Assembly: GCA_013339895.1 (NCBI GenBank)
Contig: JABACO010000022.1
Span: 3,574,057 to 3,638,056, forward strand
DNA length: 64,000 bases
Source of the DNA: Ephydatia muelleri
Taxonomy: Eukaryota > Porifera > Demospongiae > Spongillida > Spongillidae
Direction of reading: 5' to 3'
Shown one piece after another: positions 43,986 to 54,967 of the stretch; positions within the stretch are counted from its first letter, which is position 1, and every line of letters starts with the position of its first letter. A program made the position numbers and the translations under genes. The notes beneath the pieces are model-generated. The model ran no database searches. It was not told where the DNA came from and was given only the letters and a program-made list of their open reading frames with translations.

Positions 43986-46900
43986 TGTATGTGTGTGTGT
44001 GGGTTATAGATACTGTGATGATATGCAAATGTGTGTGTAGAGATGACGTACATGCAGTTACATTTTTTTTTACATATTGGTGTACATTGCTGGACATATC
44101 AATTACACGTAGATAATTTTTCCCGTTCTTTGCTTGGAGCGAAAATTTGGTCCTCCTTCCGATATTAATTACTATTGTACCCACTGTACTCTCTCCTCTT
44201 GCACCATTACATCATTTTCCTCTCCCCCCTTAGGAGGGTACTCTGACCATCAAGGTGGGGCAAGGCATAGCTGGATATGTGGCCCAAACTGGTACAGTTC
44301 CTACAAATAATTAGTTCTATGTCTATGTGCGTACATATACTTACTCGTGTGCTTTGAGAGGCCCACAATACATGTGCACTTCCCTTGTTGCAGCTGATGA
44401 CACATACATGCATATTGTACATGTCCATCTGCACGAGAAAAGAGAGCTGTGGTTCATCTTGTGTACATGCATGTCTGAAAGAGTTTGATAGTTGTATGTT
44501 GCTGAGGAATGCAATTGATAGTTTTTTTAGTATGGCGCGACGGCGCGTAGTATGGCGCTGAAGGCGCCCTCGTCCAGTGGTCGTTGACGGCCAAAACATT
44601 GCTAAAAAATTAAAATTTTAGTGTAAGACGGGTGCTTTTTGACACTGGATTCGGATTCGGGGTGCAAATTGACCTGGTCCCTCGCGCCTTCGGCGCGGCA
44701 CTAAACCCTAAACCCTAAGTATATATCCTAAAAGCGTCAATGCCGCGTTTTATCCTGCAATCAAGTGAAAGCACTGTCATTAAAATTTAATATTATAGAA
44801 AAAAATCCTATTATATTGAATTGAAATTTATTGTTGGGGAAAGTTATTTACCGTGAACTGCAAGGTCATTTAGTCTCTACATTTATAAAGTTGCAAAGGA
44901 GAAGTCAATGATAGATTGCATAATATTGGCCAAGAATAAACACATATTTTTATGATGCATCATTGGAAATTTTTTTCTCTCCTTAATTGTTAATTTGTAA
45001 CTTTGATTTAGTTAAGTGATTGTAAATATATATTTTTGCTTGCACCGTAATCTCAGTACAGAAGTTTAGTCACTGTTAATATTCTTTTAACTATTACATA
45101 CCATAGCACACTATTCTCTATTAAAGTTGAAATTCTATTAGATAAAAGCGCAGTTTCGTGCTTGCTGCCCCAAGCATGATTCTTTCAGTACCCCAGAACA
45201 ATACTCAGTTTATCTGCTCTCACAGATGTGAGGAGTGTGAGTAGACGTATATGTATGTGTCACGTAGCTCACGTAAAACATATGTCTGTGCACAGGGACG
45301 CACCCACTATGATTGCAAATTACTCAATGTACAATTGCATTTGTGTTTCATGCGTACATTGAAATACAGGCAGGAGTGTGAACATCACAGATGCACAGAA
45401 ACATCCTCAGTTCTTTAAAGAGGTTGACAAGTCCACAGGATTTTTCACCAAGTATGTTTTGCACTCATGCTTGCTTTCATAAACCATGCAATTAATGACA
45501 CATGTACAATAATGTTTTTAATAGTTGTTTTTTTTTTTTTTTTCAAATTATAATTTTGTACCTGGTTTCAGAGATGAAAGAAATTGTAATGAATTTATTA
45601 GTAAAATTATCAATAAAATTGTAAGAAATAATGGTGCAAATCATCCTAATCTGCTGAGGTTTGAGCAGTGAGCCTCTGTCTGAGAGGGTCATGCACCAAA
45701 TGGAGGAATGGACTGGGATTTGATAATGGTGCTCCTCTGGCCTCATTCGTGGAATAAAGTTTTTGTCTATTTTGTTTCTCTATGTGTGATTATACTTTTT
45801 TATTAGAGAAGTTTTCATGTATATATATTTTAATTCAATATCAGCAATATGCGATGCATTATTCATCTGCGGACAAATCATTAGTTTGAAATGAGATAGT
45901 GTAGGCTTATTAATAACAATATGTGTTATCATTTAGTAGTAATAAAGTAAATAAATTCAATCCACTGAATCAGGATTGCATGCAAATGACCACATATCTT
46001 GATTTGTACGTTTTGTTATATGTCAGTATTGAAATAGCAATTGCAAGTTGTCATCAATTAGTTAATTTAACAGCTGAGTTATTAATTTTTAATGTTTTGA
46101 TTTTCATGGATCAGCGACATTGTTGTATTTTAATGAATCATTTATTATTAACTGATTTAATAATTTCTCTGTATTAGCCTTATTGAATGGCAAAAGCAGA
46201 GACTACCAAGTATACTGATGTATTGAGGGAGGAAAGGGCTACAGTTATGTAACAAGGCTACTTGCATTCCTTATGTGATGTGCAGGCAATGTGACAATGC
46301 ATTCCATGATGGCAGTATGTAGTCATGATACATGTTAAGTACTGGGTATGCAAGCCATGAATAGCTCTAAGTATTGGTTGCATTGCATTGATGATAGTTG
46401 CAATTACTGAGTGTGCATTGATGTACATTTCTGCTGCTTTCTTACCAAACAGACACATTCTTTGTTTCCCCATTCTGGACAGCAGTGGAGGTACCATGAT
46501 TGATTGATTGATTGTGTGTTAAGCTGTTTCTTAGAGTGTTCCGTTTATGCATTGTTTGGATTATTAACTTAGATCAAATTATCTACATGTGTGCATAAAT
46601 TATTTGTGTGCATACTGTCGAGTGCTAAAATGTGAAAGGAAACAAAATAAATATGAAAATGGAATATTTGTTTCCCTTTTTGACTGACATAAGGCCATCT
46701 TCGGAAAATGTAAATGTTTGTGCAATTTTTTTTGTACGCTTGTGGCACTAGCATACAATTTATGGATTGTGTTCACTAAAATAGGAACATGGCGATAATG
46801 TACACACTATTGACCTGAGAATGGATGTGTGTATGTGATTTAATAACGCAGTAGCTAGCTACACATGTATTACTACTGCATTGATAGCATTGGCTGTTAC

Positions 46901-47155
46901 ATTTATTTCATTCTCTCTTTTTTAGCTGTTGTGGGAGTAGCACAATTATGCAATAAGATCAATGGTAAGGATTTCCAATTAGAACACACTTCCCGCATTT
47001 CCTATTGTAATTGAATAATGTCCATGCAGGAAAGTTTTTCACAAAGTATGACGAAGAACTGGCCAACACATTTTCAGTGTACTGTGGCATCAGCATCTAT
47101 CACGTATGTTAAGCTTCTAATTCATGCACATCACTAAGCAACCGATCACCTGCAT

Positions 47156-47209
<54 letters not shown>

Positions 47210-50200
47210 ATGCTAGTCCAAGCTATACAGCGCTGTGGTAGCTTCGCAAAGTAGGAGCAGCCTGGCAACTGAGCTCATGCTCTATCACATGAAGGTATCA
47301 TTGGCCACACCCATGTCACATGACACCATGGGTTCCGTGCACTTTATAGGTCCAGCCGGAGGAGATAGAGAAGATAAGACGCAGTTCCCTACCCCACACC
47401 TCCTCCTTCCATCCAGATATGTGCAAAATGACATTTTCTCCTAAAATCCTACTCAAGGCCAATGATGACACTGTTGTGGTATGTGCACATTGTGTGTTAC
47501 AAGTACTCCTCTCTAATGCACCTGGTCCATCTCTTATGCCCACCTTTGCTCATCCTCCTTTTCAATTCTCATTCCTCCTCCTACACCATCACCACCTCCT
47601 CCCCTTTCTTCTACTCTCCTCCTTCTCCTCCTCCTTCTCCTCCCCCCCTTCTCCCCTTTCTCCTCCTCCACTTCTCCCCTCCCCTTCTCCTTCCCTAACA
47701 AAACTAAACTTCTCCAATCCGTTCCTCAGGCTGTAATGAGCATGTTGAATGAGATGGACTTGATAAACAAGTTTCAGCTTCATCCAGATACCCTAGGAAG
47801 GTATTGCATTACATGTATATGTCCTGGAGAGGCTTTCCTGTATAAGCATGATGCTGTTACTGCACATGCTATAGCTGCATGTATAGTGGCTTGGATAAGA
47901 CACCTATGGTAGCTAGGCAGTGCCAACTTACATATGTTGTTACTGTTTTACATCAATTATTGTGGTGTCTTTGAAAAATAATATTATTTTACAGATTCAT
48001 CATTATGGTCAAAAAAGGTTACAGAGATCCTCCATACCACAACTGGATGCACGCGTTCTCGGTTGCCCATTTCCTGTTTGCTCTGTACTGCTGCTCCAAC
48101 AAGCTGTCCTGTCTCGATGACCTTGAGGTCCTGGCCCTCTTTGTTTCATGCCTCTGCCATGACATTGACCATCGTGGAACCAACAATGCCTTCCAAGTTT
48201 GCTCGGTGAGTCATTCTTGCAATGAGATTGCTGGGATTTAAAATATGGTGGACAGGAAACCTGCCATGGAACCTATTTAATTAATTTATATTTTTATTTA
48301 AAAAGTCACACTGTTTCAGCGTGGCAACATGTATAACACATTGCTTTGATAGCAAATGTAGTCACTTTGTTTACGCGTTGCAATGCCAAATTGTTTCACC
48401 CTGGACTGCTGAATCATGTTCATGTACTCTGTAGTGCTCACACTGCCAAGATCAGTTCGGCAGTTGAACATGAGATGTGAGCATAGGGCAGTCTGAGGAA
48501 GATCAAGACTTTTATATTAATTCTAATCCTTGAATTAGTGGTAGGGGCTAGGGGTGTATCAGTATGATTGAAGTGCTTGTTGTCTCATTGCAGCCATGTT
48601 AGTGCTCTCTTAATTCTACCCTTTAGAAGTCGCCTCTAGCAGCCTTATACACATCTGAAGGCTCTGTGATGGAGGTATGGTGTATGTGATGGTGCTCAGT
48701 GTCCATCATCTCCCACTGCCACACTTCCACCAGCTCATACAGTTGTATGTCATCATCTTCTCTATCTCTTGCCCTTCAGAGACACCATCTTGCCCAAACG
48801 CTGTGCATCTTGAACTCTCCCGGATGTAATATCTTCGAGAACTTTTCAGATTCAGTGAGTGCTAAGACAACATTGTGAGGCTATAGTGTATGGGCGGGGT
48901 TGTGAGGAGGGGGCTGTGATAGTTGTGGTAGGAAAAGAGAGTTGTTGCATGAACATTATGTTAAAATGGTGGACGTATTCAGATTCAATGGGTATAGGTC
49001 CATTTGATATTGCTATTATCAAGTATTGCTGTTGCCTCCTCCAGGACTATAAGAGAATAGTGGGCACGATACAGAACAACATACTTGATACAGACATTGC
49101 TACCCATCTGAAGAAGTTGAAGTTCATCAAGGAGATGGCCAGTTGTAAGCATCATTAGTGTATGCGCATGTGCGTATATGTGTGTGTTTGTGTGTGCGTG
49201 TGTTTAGGTGTGGCATGCGTGTTTTGTGAGCTCACAGAGTAATATAAAAGGTATGCCTAACCCTAACCCTAACCCTAACCCTAACCCTAACCCTAACCCT
49301 AACCCTAACCCTAACCGCCTACTTAAATGAGATGCTAACTCCTGACTTACACACCTAGAACAGGACTCAACATACGTATATGACAATGTATATCTTTAGA
49401 ATGTTCTTTTGCCTCGAAGGAAAAATCATTTATTAGGATGAAGTATGTAAATGATTTATATGGACATGGCATGGTAACACAGATGCCATGTCACTCTGGG
49501 TGAGCACAGCTAATTATAGCTAATACACACTGCTTAGATGCTTTTCTTTCTATAAATATACTTAGTGCAGCTTAAAATTTTATTTTCTTTCTTTGCACCT
49601 CACATCTGTTCAATGTAGGTGGCTACGACCGCTCCAACCCAGAGCATCACAGGCTTATGTGCTCCCTGATAATGACATCATGTGACCTCACATCAAGCTG
49701 CAAGACATGGGAGAGCAGCAGAGCTATTTCTGTGAGCATACCATTGTGTTGCCATGCAGTGTCATTCACCATTCACAACATCATATGCAGTACGCCCAAT
49801 GTCTCATAAAAATGCTGCATTGTCCTATTTTTTACTTCATTTCATCTTCAATCTTCACAGGACCTGATCTATCAAGAATTCTTCTCTCAAGGAGATTTGG
49901 TGGGGACAGAATAAATGTGGCCAACACTGCTTTGTCCCAGATATTATTCCTTTCTTTGTATTGTGGTGTTGTATGCTATTTATCACACATTTCTAGGAAA
50001 AGGCCTTGGGGATTACTCCTATTGAAATGATGGACCGGGACCGCGCAAACATCGCTGAGCAACAGCTGCGCTTCCTGGATGGCATAGCTGGGCCTGCATT
50101 CCAGTTAGTGATAAAACCAAACTATTCCATCCATCCGATAGCTCCATTGATTCATCCTCCCACCTTCCCTCTTCCTAGGCTGCTATCTCAATTGATTCCG

Positions 50201-50329
50201 GAAAGTGCTGAGGCGTATCACGCTCTGCAGGACAACAGGGAGCAATGGGCTGCACTCAAGGCTACTGGGAAGAGATTTTCAATCGATATCACAACAGATG
50301 CCAATAGATTGCCAACGCATGTGGAGTAG
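37180..50329 (+). CDS. PDE2A: PDE2A-type cyclic nucleotide phosphodiesterase, copy 1
   Basis: Hydrolyses cAMP and cGMP and is activated by cGMP at GAF-B (family knowledge). 32 exons: 37180-37248, 37605-37694, 38192-38292, 39566-39672, 39969-40030, 40200-40259, 40523-40607, 41120-41172, 41381-41455, 41515-41556, 41626-41694, 41757-41793, 42633-42741, 43502-43653, 43717-43780, 43878-43950, 44234-44291, 45370-45451, 46453-46490, 46926-46964, 47030-47103, 47217-47294, 47350-47478, 47730-47800, 47995-48205, 48627-48674, 48780-48854, 49045-49144, 49619-49731, 49861-49899, 49997-50103, 50179-50329. All phases agree; 886 residues. GAF-A spans about 190-345 and GAF-B about 371-530 with [14 protein letters not shown]. 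The catalytic domain has HNWMHAF (H621, H625), [10 protein letters not shown] (H661, D662), D773 as likely metal ligand and Q824 at the purine-clamp position. All catalytic signatures are intact. Confidence 0.94.
40640..41042. repeat. GTGTGAATGTGTGCAT repeat
   Basis: GT-rich minisatellite in PDE2A copy 1 intron 7. Confidence 0.9.
42889..43384. repeat. 18-bp minisatellite, about 27 copies
   Basis: Unit ATTACCTGCTATAGTACC with CCTTACC and CTACAG variants, in PDE2A copy 1 intron 13. Because 18 is a multiple of 3 it leaves a 201-codon frame open, but this is intronic. Confidence 0.95.
44525..44720. other. GC-rich insert in PDE2A intron
   Basis: Contains short inverted GGCGC-rich blocks (GCGCTGAAGGCGCC; GCGCCTTCGGCGC) and ends with ACTAAACCCTAAACCCTAAG, which is plant-type or degenerate telomere-like. 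Its base content differs from the AT-rich surroundings. Origin unknown. Confidence 0.4.
47161..47204. repeat. (GT)n microsatellite
   Basis: GT repeat 12 bp upstream of the exon 22 acceptor of PDE2A copy 1. Confidence 0.92.
49255..49315. repeat. Interstitial telomeric repeat (CCCTAA)n
   Basis: About nine uninterrupted CCCTAA units, the animal telomere sequence, inside intron 28 of PDE2A copy 1. Confidence 0.95.
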
Positions 50330-51156
50330 AGACATCTGGAGGGATCTGTGCTTCCAATCATTATGGTTTTCTTAGGTTATTGTATTCTGTAAGTTGGTTA
50401 TATGGTTGACTGATAATAGTCCTTTCTGTCCAAAATCGCATCTTATAATAAAGCCATCGTAGATAGCTACTTCAGATTGTATGGGTTATGATGCCAAGAT
50501 TCTAAATCTACTTGACCTCCAATTATTACAAACTATAGCAATGTATGGGGTCCCTTTTTTTTTCATCTAGAATCAAATCTTAAATACTTATACCAGTTGT
50601 AAAATTCTGCAAGTCACTCAGCAAATGAAACAACCATGCACATTTGAACAAGCACAAAGCAATGTATTAATGACACATGTACATCACAGGGTTTCATGAT
50701 ATAACTTACTGAGAAGTGAACCCTTTCATCCTGAAACGAGTCTTATAACAGCCAATGGGTCATGAATACCAAGATTATGCTATGGTGCTCAGCGAATAAA
50801 GCAAGTATTCACATTTGAACTGCACTGTTTATTGCAGTGTATGGGAATTAAATTCTCTGGTTTCTGATAAGAGGCGAATCTTCTTCAACAGGAATCAAGT
50901 ATTATAGCACAGCCATCATTGGTAGCTACCTGAATTTGTATGGGTTATGAATGTCAAGGTTCAACTTCATGCTCAGCTTTTCACATTTGAACAGTCTGTT
51001 GGAATGAATTGGAAGGTTTTATTTGTTTGTATTGTCATATTTTTCGTCTAATTTAAAAAAAAAAACTCTTATAATATGCAGCCACCATAGCTTACCTGTG
51101 CATTAGGGGTTTGAATGGCAACTTAATTCAAGATTCTACTTGTTGCTTAAAAAAAC
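50330..51156. other. PDE2A copy 1 3' UTR and flank
   Basis: AATAAA at 50447-50452 follows the stop codon by about 118 bp and is the likely poly(A) signal. Related AT-rich phrases (CTTATAA...AGCCA...GGGTTATGA, around 50440, 50745 and 50895) recur three times and may be an old tandem duplication. No gene seen. Confidence 0.5.
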
Positions 51157-51311
51157 TTAAGGTGACCATACACTAGGCAACATGCTGCGTGCAACACTAT
51201 GAATTTTTGTAAATTTCTAGTAAAATATCAGTAAACTAATGTTTTACTGAAAATATAATTGCATTCATTGAGTTGCACGCAACATTGTTGCCTAGTGTAT
51301 GGTCACCTTAA
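51157..51311. mobile_element. Short TTAA-flanked MITE
   Basis: TTAA at both ends. Inverted termini start GGTGACCATACACTAGGCAA, with about 38 bp of matching arm and an AT-rich middle. 147 bp without the TTAA copies. Confidence 0.88.
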
Positions 51312-51319
51312 GGGGTTAA

Positions 51320-52100
51320 GCTATCTGTTTGCGCTATGGCTGGCAACCTCCTTTATTACCATCACATTGCATATGTGGCTCCATCTATACTGTGGAGCAT
51401 GCCATGAATTGCCCATCAGGAGGCTTTCCTTCAATTCGACACAACGAGGTGCGAGACTTGACCTCTGCATTCCTCAGTGAAGTATGTCATAATGTACATA
51501 CAGAACCTACGTTGCAGCCATTACAGGGTGAGCACCTTAAGTATGAGTCTGCCAATGGAGAGGTGGGAGCTCGACTTGATGTTGCTGCACAGAATTTCTG
51601 GGGAAAAGACCACCAAACTGCCTACTTTGATGTCAGAATATTCAACCCATTTGCTCAATCTTATGCCAATTCCTCCATGTCAAAATGCTATAGAAAACAT
51701 GAACTGGATAAGAAGAGGGAATATGAAGAAAGAGTAAGAGAGATTGAGCATGGATCTTTTTCACCCTTGGTATTCTCTACAGCTGGAGGTATGGGTCCCA
51801 TAGCAACCACAGTGTACAAGAGAATAGCATCATTAATTGCTGGCAAGAGACAAGAACCGTATTCTACCACTCTTTTTTGGTTGCGATGCAAACTGAGTTT
51901 TTCCTTACTTCGCTCAGCAATCATGTGCCTTCGAGGAACCAGGTCATTTCATTCCCACCACAACACCATTCTATAGCTTTGGCCTGTGCAGAGGCAAAGG
52001 TCCACTGAACAATTTTTCAATTGGCCTTGTTTATTTAATTAAATTTTTATTTTGTATCTTTATTTTGTATCCTTTGTGTATTATTATTATTGCAGTTCAA
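51320..52100 (+). pseudogene. Retroelement C-terminal domain fragment
   Basis: Frame 51329-51976 encodes CICGSIYTVEHAMNCPSGGF, PSIRHNEVRDLTSAFLSEVC, GARLDVAAQNFWGK, FDVRIFNPFAQ and GGMGPIATTVYKRIASLIAG. This block is a conserved C-terminal region of reverse-transcriptase proteins in marine invertebrates, with a zinc-binding start and an endonuclease-like D...DVR core (recalled, not searched). The reverse transcriptase itself is missing here, so this is a 5'-truncated copy. It ends near a TTATTATTATT tail at about 52080-52095. Confidence 0.75.
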
Positions 52101-52126
52101 AAAAAACAAACAAAATCACGGAAGCT

Positions 52127-52128
52127 CT

Positions 52129-52159
<31 letters not shown>

Positions 52160-54170
52160 GCAAGTAATGGCATACAAATGCTCTTATAAACTGCCTATCT
52201 ATATGGGAAAAGTTTACAAAGGTTGGAAAGGTCATGTTTAGATAATAATGATTTGAAGACTTTAACATCTTTGGCTGTAACAATGTGCTGAGGTAGTGAA
52301 TTCCACATATGAATTACTCTGTTGCTGAAGAAATGGTACCTGCATGAACGATGGGGTATACACTTGTGCTGGATTTTACATGAGTGACCACGTGTAGTAG
52401 AAAGCAGGGGAATATAAAAAAAGTCATCACGTTTGAGGTCAACAGTCTGATACACAATCTTGTAACACAAGACTAAGTCAGAAAATATTCTGCGATATTC
52501 AAGTGATTGGAGGCCAAGGTTATGAAGCCTATCAGAATAGCTAAGTTCTGAAATACCAGTACGTTTACATATAGTCCTAGTGAAGAAACGTTGAACACGC
52601 TCAATACACTTTATATCAGAGATTAACCAAGGACTCCATATAGGTGAGTTATATCCTAGTATAGGCCTTACATAGATCTTATAGGCCAGAACCAAGAGAT
52701 GAGGATCATTAGAAATAAATCCCTTTAGTAACACTGAACAACGACCAAAAGCCTTTGCAGCAACATAAGAACAATGAACATGAGGTTTAAGATCAGAGCT
52801 GAGATGGACACCAAGATCACAAATTGAAGTGACTGACTGTAAAGGTACACTGCCTATTGAACATTGCAGAGAAGGAATATTCGGATTTCCAAATGAAATG
52901 GATACACATTTCTGTGATGCAACTGACAATTGCCATATATCAGACCATGAAGAAAAAAGAGATAAGCACTTAGCAATTGCAGTATTATCATGGTTTGGAT
53001 GAGCATGATAAAATTTAGTATCATCAGCAAACATCTTGATTTGAACAGGGTGGGGAATAGCATCTGGAAGATCATTAACATATAACAAGAACAGTAGTGG
53101 GCCTAGAACTAACCCCTGTGGAACACCGCTAACAACAGGCAACAGCTTAGACAAACAATTCCCAATATATACACACTGTGAACGACCATTTAAGAATGAT
53201 GATAACCATTTCAAGAACTGGGGTGCCATACCATATGCTTTAAGTTTGAGTATCAATTTAGGATGACAAACAGTATCAAATGCTTTTGCAAAGTCAATGT
53301 AGACTGCATCAACTTTAAGGTGATTATCAATGGATATTGTCCAATCATTCAGAGTAGTTAGTAATTGTGTGCAAGTAGAGCGTCTAGAAAGAAACCCAAA
53401 CTGGTCAGCAGATATTAGCTGATGTGATCTGAGATGAGATATAATAGATTGAGACACAATGGCTTTGCAAGATATACAAGTTAATGATATTGGATGATAG
53501 TTTGATGGCAAAGAATGAAGGCCTTTTTTATAGACAGGGCATACAAAGGCAACCTTCCATGCTTTAGGAATGATACCACTATCAATAGTATCATTAAAAA
53601 GTAAGGAAAGAGAAAAGGCAATAGCAGAAGCAATTGATTTGAAAAACAAAGCAGGGAATCCATCAGGGGATTTGGAACATTTAGAAGGAAGGTGAAGTAA
53701 TGCATCTTGGCAATATCAGAAGAAAACGTAATAGGTTGCCATTAGAACATCTGCATTCACTCGAGGAGCAAAACATGGTAAACTGCCATCATCATTAGTA
53801 AATACTGATGCAAAATATGTATTAAGCAATTCACATTTTTCAACATTTGATATAGCAAAAGAACCATCACTTTGCAGAAGAGGTGGAATACGGTGTGAAG
53901 CACTGATCATTGAATTAGCATAAGAGTAAAACTTTGACAAGCTTTTACTGCAGACAATTTTGTGTTCATGGTTCGATCGAAATTGTTGAACTGCATTTTC
54001 ATACTGTCTAGAGATTTCACGATACTTATGTTTATCAACATGATACCATCTTCGTTTTTGTTTTAGTAGAAGTCTGATGTATTTGGGAAGTTTATGACGT
54101 TTAGGCTACACAGGGCAAAGAGGAACAAACTCAGTTATACATCTATCAAGAATACTGCTAATTGAATTCC
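52127..54170 (-). mobile_element. 5'-truncated LINE with reverse transcriptase (CR1/L2-like)
   Basis: Minus strand. The 484-codon frame 53649-52195 contains DAVYIDFAKAFDTVCH (motif A), SGVPQGLVLGPLLFLLYVND (motif B) and FADDTK (motif C). A separate upstream frame, 53940-53716, carries KFYSYANSMISASHRIPPLL; a stop and a frame change near 53710 separate it from the main frame. The 3' tail is an (AAT)n tract at 52127-52156. No apurinic endonuclease domain is seen, so it is a dead but rather young copy. The clade call is by motif impression. Confidence 0.85.
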
Positions 54171-54350
54171 ACTTCCAGGGTTGTTCTTCTTTCCACACTA
54201 CCCCATCGCTTTGTCAATATACTTCAGTTGTGTACATGGCAGTTTTCAATACACAACTTCACAATATTTGTATCCGGATGTGACGACACGTAGTCGTTCA
54301 AGTAGAAAGAAAAGTGAAACACGCTAGCGTACGTGGCAATGTCAGAGGCG

Positions 54351-54903
54351 GCGGAACACCCTTAATGGGGGGGGGGGGGGGGGTCATAATTTCACCGTAT
54401 ATGGAAAAGCTGTCACTCAATAATCACCATGTATGGTGAAAATAGATGAATAACCAGGGGCGGATCTAGGAGGGGGGGGGGGGGGCAGCGGGGGCACGTG
54501 CCCCCCCCCCCCCCCCCCCCTTCCGTTCATCACCGTGTAACTGCTGATGTAAATGGATGTAGCGTATGAAAGAAGTATTAAACGCTTCGCGACCATTCAA
54601 AAGCGACCACGAAGGCTCTTCGCCTCACTGTATGACAAAAATGCATAAACTAGCTACGTACTAGTATTAGTAGTACATGTACTTTCATGCTTTTGTATTA
54701 AGTGATAAGTGCTAATTTTTCATTATGAATGTGTGTCAGTATTGCTATATTGCTCAAAGCTTCTGCGCTTCGCGCGGGAGGGGGCACATCCCCTCCCGCA
54801 CCCACCCCCTTCCTGTGCCCCCCCCCTTCCTAAATTCATGGATCCGCCCCTGATAACATGACTTCCCCCCCCCCCCCCCCCCCCCCTATTAAGGGTGTTC
54901 CGC
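54351..54903. mobile_element. Outer inverted-repeat element upstream of PDE2A copy 2
   Basis: GCGGAACACCCTTAAT followed by a G run at the left, and a C run followed by ATTAAGGGTGTTCCGC at the right. It encloses the smaller element 54455-54852. Its right end lies 64 bp before the PDE2A copy 2 ATG. Confidence 0.8.
54455..54852. mobile_element. Inner MITE with CAGGGGCGGAT ends
   Basis: Inverted ends CAGGGGCGGATCTAGG and its counterpart GGATCCGCCCCTG. ATAAC on both outer sides looks like a target duplication. Contains long G and C runs. CAGGGGCGGAT ends are typical of a widespread hAT-type MITE (recalled). Confidence 0.8.
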
Positions 54904-54967
54904 ATCACACCCGGGTACAAAACTTTGGCCTGTGGAGAAGGGACTGGGTCGAGGCGATTTCTGTTAA

